Part shown: in pieces, positions 18,200-27,129 of the stretch
Layout: every line of letters begins with the position of its first letter
Position numbering within the stretch: the stretch's first letter is position 1
Assembly (NCBI RefSeq): GCF_027627575.1
Contig: NZ_CP114065.1
Location: 6,386,001 to 6,450,000, forward strand
Reading direction: 5' to 3'
From: Kribbella sp. CA-293567
Lineage (GTDB): Bacteria; Actinomycetota; Actinomycetes; Propionibacteriales; Kribbellaceae
Length of the DNA stretch: 64,000 nucleotides
Position numbers and translations under genes: made by a program
Notes under the pieces: model-generated
Seen by the model: only the letters and a program-made list of their open reading frames with translations
Database searches by the model: none
What the model was told of the DNA's origin: nothing

Positions 18200-19618
18200 C
18201 TAGCGCGTGCTGCCGAGGAGTGGGCGGGTGCCGTTGAGTACTGCGGCGTAGCGTTCCCGGACTTCGCCGGCTGCCTCGTCGGTGAGCACCTGGGACTCGG
18301 GCTTGCTCATGGCTACGTCCCAGGTCGGGATGGAGCCGGTGGCTGCCCAGGCGGCTTGGCGAGCTGCGCCGAGGGCGACGTACTCGGCTGGCTCGGGGAG
18401 GACGACGGGGGCGCCCAGGAGGGCCGGGGCGAGGGCCTGTACTGCGCGGGAGCGGGCTGCGCCGCCGAGCAGGAGGATCCGGTTGACCGGGACGCCCTGG
18501 GCTCGGAGGGCGTCGACGGCGTCGGCGAGGCCGCAGAGCATGCCTTCGACGGCGGCGCGGGCCATCGTGGCGGGCTGGGCTGTGGTGCGGGTGAGGCCGT
18601 AGATGAGGCCGGTGGAGTGCGGTAGGTCGGGGGTGCGTTCGCCGTCGAGGTACGGGAGCATGACGAGGCCGTTGCTGCCGGGCGAGGTCAGCGCGGCTTC
18701 GTCCAGTTCGGCGAGGTCCATGCCGAGCAGCTGAGCAGTTGCCGACAGCACCCGTGCGGCGTTCAGCGTGCAGACCAGGGGCAGGTAGTCGCCGGTCGCG
18801 TCCGCGAAGCCGGCGACGAAACCGCTCGGGTCAGTGGTCGGCATGGTGGATCGAGCGAACGCAGTACCGCTGGTTCCGAGGGAGACGGCGACATCGCCGG
18901 GCTGCAGGTCCAGACCGAGGGCGGCGGCCATGTTGTCGCCGGTGCCTGCGGCAAGGGAAATGCCGGCAGCGGTCTGTCCGACCACCTCGGCCGGTCCGGC
19001 CACCCGAGGCAGCTGGAGCGAGCGACCGAAGGCCAGCTCGACAAGGTCGGGGCGGTAGTCGTTGGTTGTCGGCGACCACCAGCCGGTACCGGAGGCGTCG
19101 CCCCGATCCGTCGTCAGGTCGGAGATGCCGGACCGGTCGGCCGCAAGCCGGTGCGTCAGCCAGTCGTGCGGCAGTGCGACGGCTTCGGCCCGCTCAGCCG
19201 CGTCGGGAGCAGCGCCGCGGACCCAGCGCAGCTTGGTGACGGTGAAACTCGGCACCGGCACGGAACCGATCGCCGCGGCCCAGGCCTCCGGGCCACCCAG
19301 CTCGGACACCAGCGAGGTGGTCGCGTCGGCCGAGCTGGTGTCGTTCCACAACACGGCCGGGTGGACGACCGCGCCGGCGCCGTCGAGCAGGACCATGCCG
19401 TGCTGCTGACCGGCGACCGACAACGCCGAGACTCCGTCGAGCAGACCGTCGGACGCGATCGACCAGGCCTTCCACCACTCGGCCGGGTCCACCTGGGTGG
19501 CGTCGGGATGCGGCGCGCGGCCTTCCCGCAGTACCTCCCCGGTGTTCGCGTCGCACACGACCACCTTGGTCGCCTGGGTGGAACAGTCCACACCGGCGAC
19601 CAGTCTCGGGTCAGTCAT
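18200..19618 (-). CDS. xylB: Xylulokinase (FGGY carbohydrate kinase)
   Basis: This 472-residue FGGY-family kinase phosphorylates D-xylulose to D-xylulose 5-phosphate using ATP. The first phosphate loop is GVDCSTQATKVVV, the substrate region includes SVAGQQHGMV, the second ATP segment is VAVSLGTSGTAFA, and the adenosine motif is LLLGGAARSRAVQALAP. It overlaps the end of the SorC regulator gene by 8 bp and closes the polyol operon. Xylulokinase beside a mannitol-type dehydrogenase points to D-arabitol or a related pentitol as substrate; fructokinase would be expected for pure mannitol use. Confidence 0.88.
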   Translation of the reverse strand: MTDPRLVAGVDCSTQATKVVVCDANTGEVLREGRAPHPDATQVDPAEWWKAWSIASDGLLDGVSALSVAGQQHGMVLLDGAGAVVHPAVLWNDTSSADATTSLVSELGGPEAWAAAIGSVPVPSFTVTKLRWVRGAAPDAAERAEAVALPHDWLTHRLAADRSGISDLTTDRGDASGTGWWSPTTNDYRPDLVELAFGRSLQLPRVAGPAEVVGQTAAGISLAAGTGDNMAAALGLDLQPGDVAVSLGTSGTAFARSTMPTTDPSGFVAGFADATGDYLPLVCTLNAARVLSATAQLLGMDLAELDEAALTSPGSNGLVMLPYLDGERTPDLPHSTGLIYGLTRTTAQPATMARAAVEGMLCGLADAVDALRAQGVPVNRILLLGGAARSRAVQALAPALLGAPVVLPEPAEYVALGAARQAAWAATGSIPTWDVAMSKPESQVLTDEAAGEVRERYAAVLNGTRPLLGSTR

Positions 19619-20603
19619 CTGGCTCCCTCTCTGAAACAGCTTGGTGCCGCAGTACTTCGCGGGCGAGGTCGGTCGTCGTCACCAGGGTGCTGACCAGACC
19701 GGCCCGGACCGCGGCGATCACCGCCGGGGCGCGCTGGGTCCCCGCGGCCAGTGCGACCCGCTCCGCCGGACGGCGCAACTGGTCGACCGACACCGCGATG
19801 ATCATCTGCTCCAACGGTGACTCGACCAGTCTGCCGTCCAGGTCCAGCAGATGTCCGCTGACCTCGGCGATTGCTCCCCCGGCCAGGCCCTCGTCCCGGA
19901 GCTCCTCCGACACCGCGTCCCAGACCGTCGAGCAGCCCGCGCGCCAGGCGCCGATCGCCACCACCGAGATGTCCAGCCCGTCGGCGAGCGCCAGGGTGTC
20001 GGCGATGCCGGGCTGCCGGCGCAGCGCGGTGACCGCCGCGATGTCGTCCACCACGAGCGGCGCGTGGACTGCGTGCGCCGTACCGCCGGCCAGGGCCGCG
20101 GCGCGGCGGGCGAGATCCATCGTGCTGCCGCCGCCCGCGGGCGAGTGCAGCGAACCGGCCATCTGGATCACCGTGCAGGCCGGCAGCGCGTCGAGATGGT
20201 CGACCATCGCGTCGACCGCGCGGCTCCAGGTCAAGCCGAGCAGATCACCGTCGCGGACCAGCGGAGCGACCGTCCGGGCCGCCGCCTCGGCCACCTGGTC
20301 ACGGACCTGCTCGGGCGATCCGGAGGTGTGGGTGACGACGCAGCGCGGTACCCCGAGCGCGGTCGCGAGCTGCTCGGACAGCCCCCGGTCGATCGGGCTC
20401 GGGTTCTTGATCTGGATCTGCACGATGCCGCGGCTGCGGGCGTCCTCGAGCAGCCGGGCGACCTTGAACCGGCTCAGCTCCAACTGCTTGGCGATCTCGA
20501 CCTTGGAGGTGTTGTCGAGGTAGTAGCGACGGGCGACCTCGGCCAGCAGTTCGTCGTCCTGGTCGCCCTCTCCGAGCAGCTGTTCCCGGCTGTTCACGCT
20601 CAC
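19611..20603 (-). CDS. SorC/DeoR-type sugar-binding transcriptional regulator
   Basis: This 330-residue regulator has an N-terminal helix-turn-helix (about residues 18-55, RRYYLDNTSKVEIAKQLELS) and a large C-terminal sugar-phosphate-binding domain typical of SorC proteins, with GLTWSRAVDAMV and QMAGSLHSPAGGGSTMDLARR. It lies inside the polyol operon, between the dehydrogenase (80 bp upstream) and xylulokinase (8-bp overlap). It most likely represses the operon and is released by a phosphorylated intermediate. The candidate operators are the TGCTCA/TGAGCA palindromes upstream of the binding-protein gene. Confidence 0.85.
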   Translation of the reverse strand: MSVNSREQLLGEGDQDDELLAEVARRYYLDNTSKVEIAKQLELSRFKVARLLEDARSRGIVQIQIKNPSPIDRGLSEQLATALGVPRCVVTHTSGSPEQVRDQVAEAAARTVAPLVRDGDLLGLTWSRAVDAMVDHLDALPACTVIQMAGSLHSPAGGGSTMDLARRAAALAGGTAHAVHAPLVVDDIAAVTALRRQPGIADTLALADGLDISVVAIGAWRAGCSTVWDAVSEELRDEGLAGGAIAEVSGHLLDLDGRLVESPLEQMIIAVSVDQLRRPAERVALAAGTQRAPAVIAAVRAGLVSTLVTTTDLAREVLRHQAVSEREPDD

Positions 20604-20683
20604 CCCGCCACCAATCCTTCTCCGTGATTCCCCCGCACCGTAACGGTTCGGGCCTCCTGCCGCGAGCGGCCGCCAAAGGATGG

Positions 20684-22156
20684 TCAGCCGGTGCGCGCCT
20701 CCAGCGTCGCCCGGGCTCCACGCTCGTGCAACGAGGTCAGCGCCGAGGTGTAGGCCCGCACGAACCGCTCGTCGTCGACCAGGTCACCGAACAGATCCCG
20801 GTCGGACACGAAGAGCAACGGCCGGTCGCGATTGTGCTGGGCCCGCTCGACCAGCCGGTCGCGCAAGCGGTCCACCACCTCGATCGGCTCACCCTGCTCG
20901 TCCACGCCCTCGGCGTACCGGGCCCAGGCGGCGATGACGAGTGCGGCGTGCTCGATCCCGCGATCGGCCGCGAGCTGTTCGCGGACCACCGGAACCAGCC
21001 ACTTCGGGATCCGGTCGGAGCTCTCCGCGCAGAGGCGGGCCAGGGTGTCGCGGACCTCGGGGTTCGCGAACCGCTCGATCAGCTGATGCTTGTACTCGTC
21101 GAGGTCGACGCCCGGCACCGGCGGCAGCGTCGGCGTACCTTCGGTGTCCATGTAGCCGAGGAGGAAGTCGACGAACAGCTTGTCCTGACAGACCTCGTGC
21201 GCGTACCGGTAGCCGGACAGATATCCCAGGTAACAAAGGGCTTGGTGGCTCGCGTTGAGCAGCCGCAGTTTCATCAGCTCGTACGGCTCGACGTCCTCGA
21301 CCAGCTGCACCCCGGCGTCCTCGAACGGCGGCCGGTCACCGCCGAAGTCGTCCTCCAGCACCCACTGGGTGAACGGCTCGCAGACCACCGGCCAGCCGTC
21401 CTGTACGCCGAACCGCTCCGCCAGCGCCTCGCGATCGGCGTCCGCGGTGACCGGCGTGATCCGGTCGACCATGCAGTTGGGGAAGCGCACCTCGCTCTCC
21501 AGGAAGTCCGCGATCTCCGGATCCTTCAACCGGGCGAAGGCCGCGAACATCTTGCGCGCGACGTGCCCGTTGCCCGGGATGTTGTCGCACGACATCACCG
21601 TGAACGGCGCGACCCCGGCGGCCCGCCGCCGGGCCAGCGCCTCGACGATGAAACCGAACGCGCTCCCCGGCAGCGCGCCCGGCTCCAGGTCCGCGGCCAG
21701 GCCGGGATCGGACGCGTCCAGCTCGCCGGTCACCTGGTTGACGTGGTACCCACCCTCGGTGATGGTCAGCGAGACGATCCTGGTCTCCGGATCGGTCAGC
21801 CGGGCCAGTACCGCCTCCGGGTCGTCCGGCGCGAACAGGTAGCCGACGATCGAGCCGATCACCCGTGGCTCCAGCGTCCCGTCGGGATGCTTGACCACCA
21901 ACGTGTACAGGTGGTCCTGCGCGGCCAGCACCTCGGCCATCCGCCGGTCGTGCGGCAGGACGCCGACGCCGACGATGCCCCAGTCGAGCGCCTTGCCGTC
22001 GTTCATCAGCTGGTCGAGGTACATCGCCTGGTGCGCGCGGTGGAAGCCGCCGACACCGAAGTGCACGATGCCCGGGCGGACCGCCGTACGGTCGTACGCC
22101 GGTACGCCGACCTGCTCGCCGAGCGATCCGAGACCGGCCTGATCGAGCTGCTGCAC
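20684..22156 (-). CDS. Mannitol/D-arabitol-type long-chain polyol dehydrogenase
   Basis: This is about 490 residues, the normal size of the NAD-dependent mannitol dehydrogenase family. It oxidises a polyol (mannitol to fructose, or D-arabitol to D-xylulose). The N-terminal nucleotide site is HFGVGGFHRAHQ. The catalytic motif K-x4-N-x2-H is intact in KLRLLNASH (Lys, Asn and His shape the active site). I chose GTG 22156 because AGGAGG lies just before it; GTG 22183, which overlaps the permease stop as GTGA, is a credible alternative. It follows the ABC permeases, and xylulokinase two genes on argues for arabitol. Confidence 0.85.
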   Translation of the reverse strand: MQQLDQAGLGSLGEQVGVPAYDRTAVRPGIVHFGVGGFHRAHQAMYLDQLMNDGKALDWGIVGVGVLPHDRRMAEVLAAQDHLYTLVVKHPDGTLEPRVIGSIVGYLFAPDDPEAVLARLTDPETRIVSLTITEGGYHVNQVTGELDASDPGLAADLEPGALPGSAFGFIVEALARRRAAGVAPFTVMSCDNIPGNGHVARKMFAAFARLKDPEIADFLESEVRFPNCMVDRITPVTADADREALAERFGVQDGWPVVCEPFTQWVLEDDFGGDRPPFEDAGVQLVEDVEPYELMKLRLLNASHQALCYLGYLSGYRYAHEVCQDKLFVDFLLGYMDTEGTPTLPPVPGVDLDEYKHQLIERFANPEVRDTLARLCAESSDRIPKWLVPVVREQLAADRGIEHAALVIAAWARYAEGVDEQGEPIEVVDRLRDRLVERAQHNRDRPLLFVSDRDLFGDLVDDERFVRAYTSALTSLHERGARATLEARTG

Positions 22157-22179
22157 CTTGCCTCCTGGAGGGGACGTCG

Positions 22180-23025
22180 TCACTTGACCGCCCCGAGCGA
22201 CAGACCCTGGACGAGCTTGTCCTGGGCCGCGAAACCGGCGATCAGCACGGGCAGCGACACCACCAGGGACGCGGCGCACACCTTCGCGAGGAACAGGCCC
22301 TGGCTGGTGACGAACCCGGTCAGGAACACCGGCGCGGTCTGCGCCACGGTACCGGTCAGCACCCGGGCGAAGAGCAGTTCGTTCCAGCTGAAGATGAAGC
22401 AGATCAGCGAGGCGCTCGCGATCCCCGGCATCACGACCGGCGCCACCACCGACCGCAGGGTCCGGAACAGGCCGGCCCCGTCGACCGACGCCGCTTCGAG
22501 GATCTCCACCGGCACCTCGGCCAGGAAGCTGCGCAGCATCCAGACCGCGATCGGCAGGTTCATCGAGGTGTAGAGCACGATCAGCAGCCAGATGTTGTCC
22601 AGCAGCCCGGCGAACTGGGCGAACAGGTAGATCGGCAGCAGGCCCGCGACCACCGGCAGCATCTTGGTGGAGAGGAAGAAGAACATCACGTCGGTCCACT
22701 TCTTCACCGGCTTGATCGACAGCGCGTACGCCGCCGGGAACGCCAGCAGGATCACCAGGATCGTGGACAGGATGCTCGCGGTGAGGGAGTTCGCGATCGA
22801 CGGCCAGGGGCCGGTGTCGAAGAACGACCGGAAGCCGTCCAGGGTCAGCGGCGCGGTCAGGGCGGGCGGGTTCTTCGCCGCGTCCTCCTCAGCGTGGAAC
22901 GAGGTGAGCGCCATCCACAGCACCGGCAGCACGAACATCACGCCGACGATCCAGGCCAGCGCGCTGAGCGCCATCCCGCCGCCACGGTTCTTCCGGCCGG
23001 TCACAGTCGTCACTTGGCCGCTCAT
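22180..23025 (-). CDS. ABC sugar/polyol transporter permease (MalG type)
   Basis: This 281-residue inner-membrane permease has six predicted helices. The cytoplasmic EAA loop that docks the ATPase is visible (EILEAASVDGAGLFRTLRSVVAP). ATG 23025 has GGAGG upstream and overlaps the stop of the partner permease by ATGA. The frame upstream of this is an out-of-register reading of that partner. No ATPase gene is present in the operon; actinomycetes often supply a shared MsiK/UgpC-type ATPase from elsewhere. Confidence 0.88.
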   Translation of the reverse strand: MSGQVTTVTGRKNRGGGMALSALAWIVGVMFVLPVLWMALTSFHAEEDAAKNPPALTAPLTLDGFRSFFDTGPWPSIANSLTASILSTILVILLAFPAAYALSIKPVKKWTDVMFFFLSTKMLPVVAGLLPIYLFAQFAGLLDNIWLLIVLYTSMNLPIAVWMLRSFLAEVPVEILEAASVDGAGLFRTLRSVVAPVVMPGIASASLICFIFSWNELLFARVLTGTVAQTAPVFLTGFVTSQGLFLAKVCAASLVVSLPVLIAGFAAQDKLVQGLSLGAVK

Positions 23026-23972
23026 CGGCCCTCCTCCTTGAACAGGGTGGACACCGAACGGAGCGCGAAGGTCGCGATCGCGATGGTGCCGATCACGACG
23101 ATCACCCCGGCGGCCGAGGCCCGGCCGTAGTCGTGGGCGGTGTAGAAGGTCTGGTAGATCGAGTACGGCAGGTTCGCCGTACCGAGTCCGCCGGAGGTGA
23201 TGGTGAAGACGGCGTCGAAGTTCTGGACGACGTAGATCGAGCCGAGCAGCGCGCTCAGTTCGAGGTACTGGCGCAGGTGCGGCAGCGTCATGTAGCGGAA
23301 GATGTCCCACTGGCTCGCGCCGTCGATACCGGCGGCCTCGATCACGTCGAGCGGGCGGCTCTGCAGGCCGGCCAGGATGATCAGCATCATGAACGGCGTC
23401 CACTGCCAGACCAGCGCGAAGATCACCGACCACAGCGGCTGGTTGCTGATCCAGTCGGGCTGCGGCGCGTTCTCGCCGAAGATCCAGGTCAGCACCCCGT
23501 TGAAGAGCCCGTACTCCGGGTTGTAGAGCGCGTGCTTCCACAGCAGCGCGGCCGCGACCGGCACCACCAGGAACGGCGTGATCATCATCGTCCGGACCAG
23601 GCCGCGACCGCGGAACTTCCGGTCGAGCAGCAGCGCGATGCACAGGCCGAGGACCAGGCTGATCAGGACCACGCCCGCGGTCAGCAGGACGGTCACCCAG
23701 ATCGCCTGCCGGGTGTTCGCGTCGGTCAGCACCCGGCGGAAGTTGTCGAACCCGGCGAACCCGCGCTCGTCGGGGTAGTAGGCGTTCCAGTCCATGAAGG
23801 AGGTGATGATCGTGACCACGAACGGCAACTGGGTGACCACGATCATGAAGATCAGCGCGGGCAGCAGCGGCGCCCGCCGGGCCCAGTCGCCGGTACGGCG
23901 CAGCATCGTGCCCGGCTGGTTGGGCGGAGTGGCCGCATGACGGCCGGGACGCACCTCGGTGTCGACACTCAT
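23022..23972 (-). CDS. ABC sugar/polyol transporter permease (MalF type)
   Basis: This 316-residue permease starts MSVDTEVRPG and has six hydrophobic helices, the first at about residues 36-58 (LLPALIFMIVVTQLPFVVTI). The EAA loop is DVIEAAGIDGASQWDIFRYM. It forms the membrane channel with the MalG-type partner, which overlaps it by ATGA. It lies 7 bp after the substrate-binding lipoprotein gene. Confidence 0.88.
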   Translation of the reverse strand: MSVDTEVRPGRHAATPPNQPGTMLRRTGDWARRAPLLPALIFMIVVTQLPFVVTIITSFMDWNAYYPDERGFAGFDNFRRVLTDANTRQAIWVTVLLTAGVVLISLVLGLCIALLLDRKFRGRGLVRTMMITPFLVVPVAAALLWKHALYNPEYGLFNGVLTWIFGENAPQPDWISNQPLWSVIFALVWQWTPFMMLIILAGLQSRPLDVIEAAGIDGASQWDIFRYMTLPHLRQYLELSALLGSIYVVQNFDAVFTITSGGLGTANLPYSIYQTFYTAHDYGRASAAGVIVVIGTIAIATFALRSVSTLFKEEGR

Positions 23973-23979
23973 GTCAGCC

Positions 23980-25347
23980 TCACTTCGCTTCTCTGGCGCG
24001 ATAGCGCTCGGCCACGTCGTCGGCGAGTTCCTGCCCGCGTTTCAGGGCCTCCTCGACGCTCATCCGGCCGGCGATCGCCGAACTGACGTCCTGGCTGACC
24101 TGGGTGCCGAGATCGGGGAACTCGGGGATGTCGACGAACTGGATCCCGATCGCCGGTCGCGGCTGGACGCCGGGGTTGCGCGGGTCGGCGGCCTCGATCG
24201 CCTGCCTGGTCGGATCCGCGAACGCCGAAGCCTCCTTGCGGTACTCGGGGTTCTCGTACGTCGAGGCCCGCTTGCCGGCCGGGACGCGGGACCAGCCGAG
24301 CTCCTTGCCGACCAGCTCCTCGTACTGCTTGCTGGAGGCCCAGGAGATGAACTTCCAGGCGTTGTCCTTCTTCTTGCTCGCCTCCTGGATGCTCCACGAC
24401 CAGGCGTACAGCCAGCCGGAGCTGTCGGTCTTGACGACCGGCGCGGGGGCGTAGCCCATCTTGCCCTTGACGGGTGAGTTCGGCGCTTCCAGTGAACCGG
24501 CGGCCGAAGTGGCGTCGTACCACATCGCTACGTTGCTCTGGACAACGTTGTTCAGGCACTCGGTGAAGCCGGCCTGCGGCGCGCCGAGCTCACCGTGGTT
24601 GCGAACCAGGTCGACGTAGAACTTGGTCGCCTCGGTGAACTCCGGGGAGTCGACCTTGGCCTGCCAGTCCTCGGTGAACCAGGTGCCGCCGAAGGTGTTC
24701 ACCACCGTGGTCAGCGGGGCGAACAGCTGGCCCCAGCCCGGCTGGCCGCGCAGGCAGATGCCGCGCATCCCGGGCTGGGCGTTGTCCACCTTGGCCGCGA
24801 TGTCGGCGACCTGCTGCCAGGTCGGCTTGGCCGGCATCTCGACGCCCTTGGCCTGCAGGATGTCCTTGCGGTACATCAGGAACGACGACTCGCCGTAGAA
24901 CGGTTCGCCGTACACCTTGCCGTCCTCGCCGGACAGCGACTCGGTCATCGACTTCAGGATGTCGTCCTGATTGAAGGTCTGGTCCTTGGCGATGTAGTCA
25001 GACAGCGGCGCGATCCACTTGCTCTTGGCGTAGATCGGGATCTCGAAGTTGCTCAGCGAGGCGACGTCGTACTGGCCGGCCTGGCTGGAGAACTCCTGGC
25101 TGATCTTGTCCCGGACGTCGTTCTCCGGCAGGACGGTGTAGTTGACCTTGATCCCGGTCTCTTTGGTGAAGTTCTCCGCGGTCAGCTTCTGCAGGTCGAC
25201 CATCTGCGGGTTGTTCACCATCAGCACGTTGATGCTGTCGGCGCCACCACCTCCCGCACCCCCACCCCATCCGGCGCAGCTGCTCACTCCGGTCACCAGC
25301 AGGAGTGCGATCGCCACACCTCCGATGCGTTTGCGCTGTTCCAGCAC
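23980..25347 (-). CDS. ABC transporter substrate-binding lipoprotein for a sugar or polyol
   Basis: This 455-residue extracellular solute-binding protein (family 1) is the first gene of the polyol operon. It starts at GTG 25347 with GAAGGAG 6 nt upstream. The signal peptide ends in a lipobox (LLLVTGVSSC), so it is anchored to the membrane by a lipidated Cys. The mature part has family features such as VDLQKLTAENFTKETGIKV near the start and the hinge region YKDxL-like MYRKDILQAKGVEMP. It captures substrate for the two permeases that follow. Confidence 0.88.
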   Translation of the reverse strand: MLEQRKRIGGVAIALLLVTGVSSCAGWGGGAGGGGADSINVLMVNNPQMVDLQKLTAENFTKETGIKVNYTVLPENDVRDKISQEFSSQAGQYDVASLSNFEIPIYAKSKWIAPLSDYIAKDQTFNQDDILKSMTESLSGEDGKVYGEPFYGESSFLMYRKDILQAKGVEMPAKPTWQQVADIAAKVDNAQPGMRGICLRGQPGWGQLFAPLTTVVNTFGGTWFTEDWQAKVDSPEFTEATKFYVDLVRNHGELGAPQAGFTECLNNVVQSNVAMWYDATSAAGSLEAPNSPVKGKMGYAPAPVVKTDSSGWLYAWSWSIQEASKKKDNAWKFISWASSKQYEELVGKELGWSRVPAGKRASTYENPEYRKEASAFADPTRQAIEAADPRNPGVQPRPAIGIQFVDIPEFPDLGTQVSQDVSSAIAGRMSVEEALKRGQELADDVAERYRAREAK

Positions 25348-25375
25348 GGGCTGCTCCTTCGCGATCGGGCGGGTG

Positions 25376-25411
25376 TGCTCATATGAGCAGCGGACTGCTC
25401 ATCGTTGAGTG
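25376..25411. promoter_or_regulatory. Palindromic operator pair upstream of the polyol operon
   Basis: A perfect 14-bp palindrome TGCTCATATGAGCA occupies 25376-25389. A second TGCTCA half-site begins at 25396, exactly 20 bp on, paired with a weaker TGAGTG. The same half-sites recur at 25465-25478. They lie between the predicted promoter and the GTG of the binding-protein gene, where a repressor would block initiation. The SorC regulator of the operon is the obvious candidate; binding is inferred. Confidence 0.6.
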
Positions 25412-25436
25412 AACCGAATACGGCCCGGCCTGTCAA
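25408..25436 (-). promoter_or_regulatory. Predicted promoter of the polyol operon
   Basis: On the minus strand a consensus -35 TTGACA (25431-25436) is followed after 17 bp by TTCACT (25408-25413) as a weak -10. Transcription would begin near 25400, inside the operator half-site, and the binding-protein GTG is at 25347. This is a housekeeping-type promoter whose start point overlaps the operators. Confidence 0.55.
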
Positions 25437-25464
25437 GAGTTCGGGTAACAGTCGAGCGGATCGT

Positions 25465-25478
25465 TGCTCATCTGAGCA
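25465..25478. promoter_or_regulatory. Distal copy of the polyol-operon operator
   Basis: TGCTCA-TC-TGAGCA has the same two half-sites and the same 2-bp centre spacing as the perfect palindrome at 25376. It lies 29 bp upstream of the predicted -35. Two sites flanking a promoter would allow DNA looping by an oligomeric SorC regulator. Confidence 0.5.
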
Positions 25479-25574
25479 TGCCGTCGGGGTTCACCGCAGC
25501 TGAAGCATGTTGGCCCTGAGTTCGCCGGCGACCGCCCTGGCCTCCGGACGGTCCAGCCGCCACACTGTGCGGTG

Positions 25575-26363
25575 ATGCCTGAGGTCGAGACCCGCCTGCT
25601 CGGCGGCACCGCCAACCGGGGGCTGGTGGTGCGGGTCGGCCAGACCGTACGCCGCCCGCTCCGGCCGAGCAGCCCTGCCGTCCATGCCCTGCTGGAACAC
25701 CTGGAGAAGATCGGCTTCGAAGCCGTACCCCGCTTCCTGGGGGTGGATGCGCAGGGACGCGAAGTGCTCACCTACGTGCCCGGCGAGACCGTGCAGGCGC
25801 CGTACCCCACCTGGTCGATGAGCGACGCGGCACTGGAGAGCGTCGCTCACTTGCTGCGTCGGTACCACGAGGCGGTCGCCTCGTTCGCGCCGGCCGGCCA
25901 CCCGTGGGCCGAACCGGTGCCGGCGGCGTACGACGAAGGCCTGGTGGGGCACAACGACCCGAACCTCGACAACATCGTCTTCCGCGACGGGTTGGCGGTC
26001 GCCCTGATCGACTTCGACCTGGCCGGCCCCGGATCGGCCCTGTGGGACGTCGCCGCCGCGGTCCGCCTGTGGGCACCACTGCGCCCCGACGCCGACATCC
26101 ACGACCCGCGCCAAGGCCAGTCCCTCGCCCGCCTCCGCCGCTTCGCCGACGCCTACGACCTCTCGGACCCCGACCGCAACCGCCTGGTGGACGCCGCTGC
26201 CGCCAACCACATCTGGTGCATGGACTACGTCCGCCGCGGCGCCGAATCCGGACACCCGTGGTTCCACCAACGCTGGGTAGCAGGCGAATCCCTGCTGACG
26301 GACCGGACGAACGCGTGGTTCACCAAGCACCACGCGATGCTGGCTGACGCCCTGCGGTTGTGA
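25575..26363 (+). CDS. APH-family (aminoglycoside/choline-kinase-like) phosphotransferase
   Basis: This 262-residue kinase-like protein has the APH catalytic loop HNDPNLDN (about residues 122-129) and the metal-binding IDFDLAGPG (about 140-148) followed by LWDVA. The N-terminal nucleotide lobe is short (VETRLLGGTANRGLVVRVG). Family members phosphorylate aminoglycosides, choline, amino sugars or other hydroxyl substrates, so drug resistance should not be assumed. ATG 25575 is chosen; GTG 25572 is in frame immediately before it, and neither has a ribosome site. The gene ends at the edge of the repeat cluster. Confidence 0.8.
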   Translation: MPEVETRLLGGTANRGLVVRVGQTVRRPLRPSSPAVHALLEHLEKIGFEAVPRFLGVDAQGREVLTYVPGETVQAPYPTWSMSDAALESVAHLLRRYHEAVASFAPAGHPWAEPVPAAYDEGLVGHNDPNLDNIVFRDGLAVALIDFDLAGPGSALWDVAAAVRLWAPLRPDADIHDPRQGQSLARLRRFADAYDLSDPDRNRLVDAAAANHIWCMDYVRRGAESGHPWFHQRWVAGESLLTDRTNAWFTKHHAMLADALRL

Positions 26364-26461
26364 CTGTCTCCCCGCACGCCAACTGTTGTTGCCCACCGCC
26401 CACTCCATCGCGCCGTCTGCCTTCCACTGCAGGCGATTGCGCCTTTCTCCCTCTCGAACAG

Positions 26462-26663
26462 CTCGTGGCGCTGGGCGCCACCTCGCTCCGCCCTGATGCT
26501 GACGCCGCTCATCGCCTCGATGCGGAGGAGCCGCTTGGTTGCCGTCAGCTGTCGATCGGTTGCGTACCTAGCGACAGGAAGTAGTACCGTTTCCGCATGC
26601 CGGCCGCAATACTGCGAGCGTGCCGCGCGATGCTGCCGGCGACTACTTCCTGTCGGTAGGTAC
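26462..26663. repeat. Composite repeat unit 1 with 100-bp inverted-repeat element
   Basis: It opens with the small palindrome CTCGTGGCG...CGCCACCTCG (26462-26485), continues with a conserved GATGCTGACGCC segment and GGTTGCCGTCAGCT, and ends in a 100-bp inverted-repeat element at 26564-26663. The arms of that element (26564-26587 and 26641-26663) pair over ~22 bp with one mismatch and share the core GACAGGAAGTAGT. Confidence 0.85.
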
Positions 26664-26871
26664 AACGGCCCCCGCACACCTCACCAACCCATCTGCCTAG
26701 AACAACTCCTGGCGCTACGCCCCACGTCACTTCCGCGCAGCCGCTGACGCGGCTAAGCCTTCGAGGTGCATCAGCCATCTGACCGCCGACTGCGGCAGAC
26801 CTCTCGTGTGCTGGCTACAGCCGACCCACCTATCGCGGACTCCACCCACCAGCCCACCTCCGCCTCAACAA

Positions 26872-27074
26872 CTCGTGGCGCTACGCGCCACCTCGTCTCC
26901 GCCTAGATGCTGACGCCACTCATCACCTCGATGCGGACGAACCGCTTGGTTGCCGTCAGCTATCGACCGGTTGCGTACACAGCGACAGGAAGTAGTGCCG
27001 TTCCCGCGCGCCAACCGCGATGCATCGAGCGTGCCGCGTGATGCCGCCCGCTACTACTTCCTGTCGGTAGGTAC
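26872..27074. repeat. Composite repeat unit 2 with 100-bp inverted-repeat element
   Basis: It has the same order as unit 1: the small palindrome (26872-26895), the conserved linker and the 100-bp inverted repeat (26975-27074). The right arm (27053-27074) is identical to that of units 1 and 3, while the left arm differs from it at three positions. The internal ~56 bp keep a GAGCGTGCCGCG motif. Confidence 0.85.
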
Positions 27075-27129
27075 AACCGCCCACGTATCGCAGACCTCAC
27101 CCAAGCAGCCCGCCTCGGCTCTTGAACAG

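Noticed and set aside
25575..26363. Aminoglycoside resistance gene
   Set aside because: Only the general APH fold is supported; the protein lacks features that would assign it to a known resistance enzyme.
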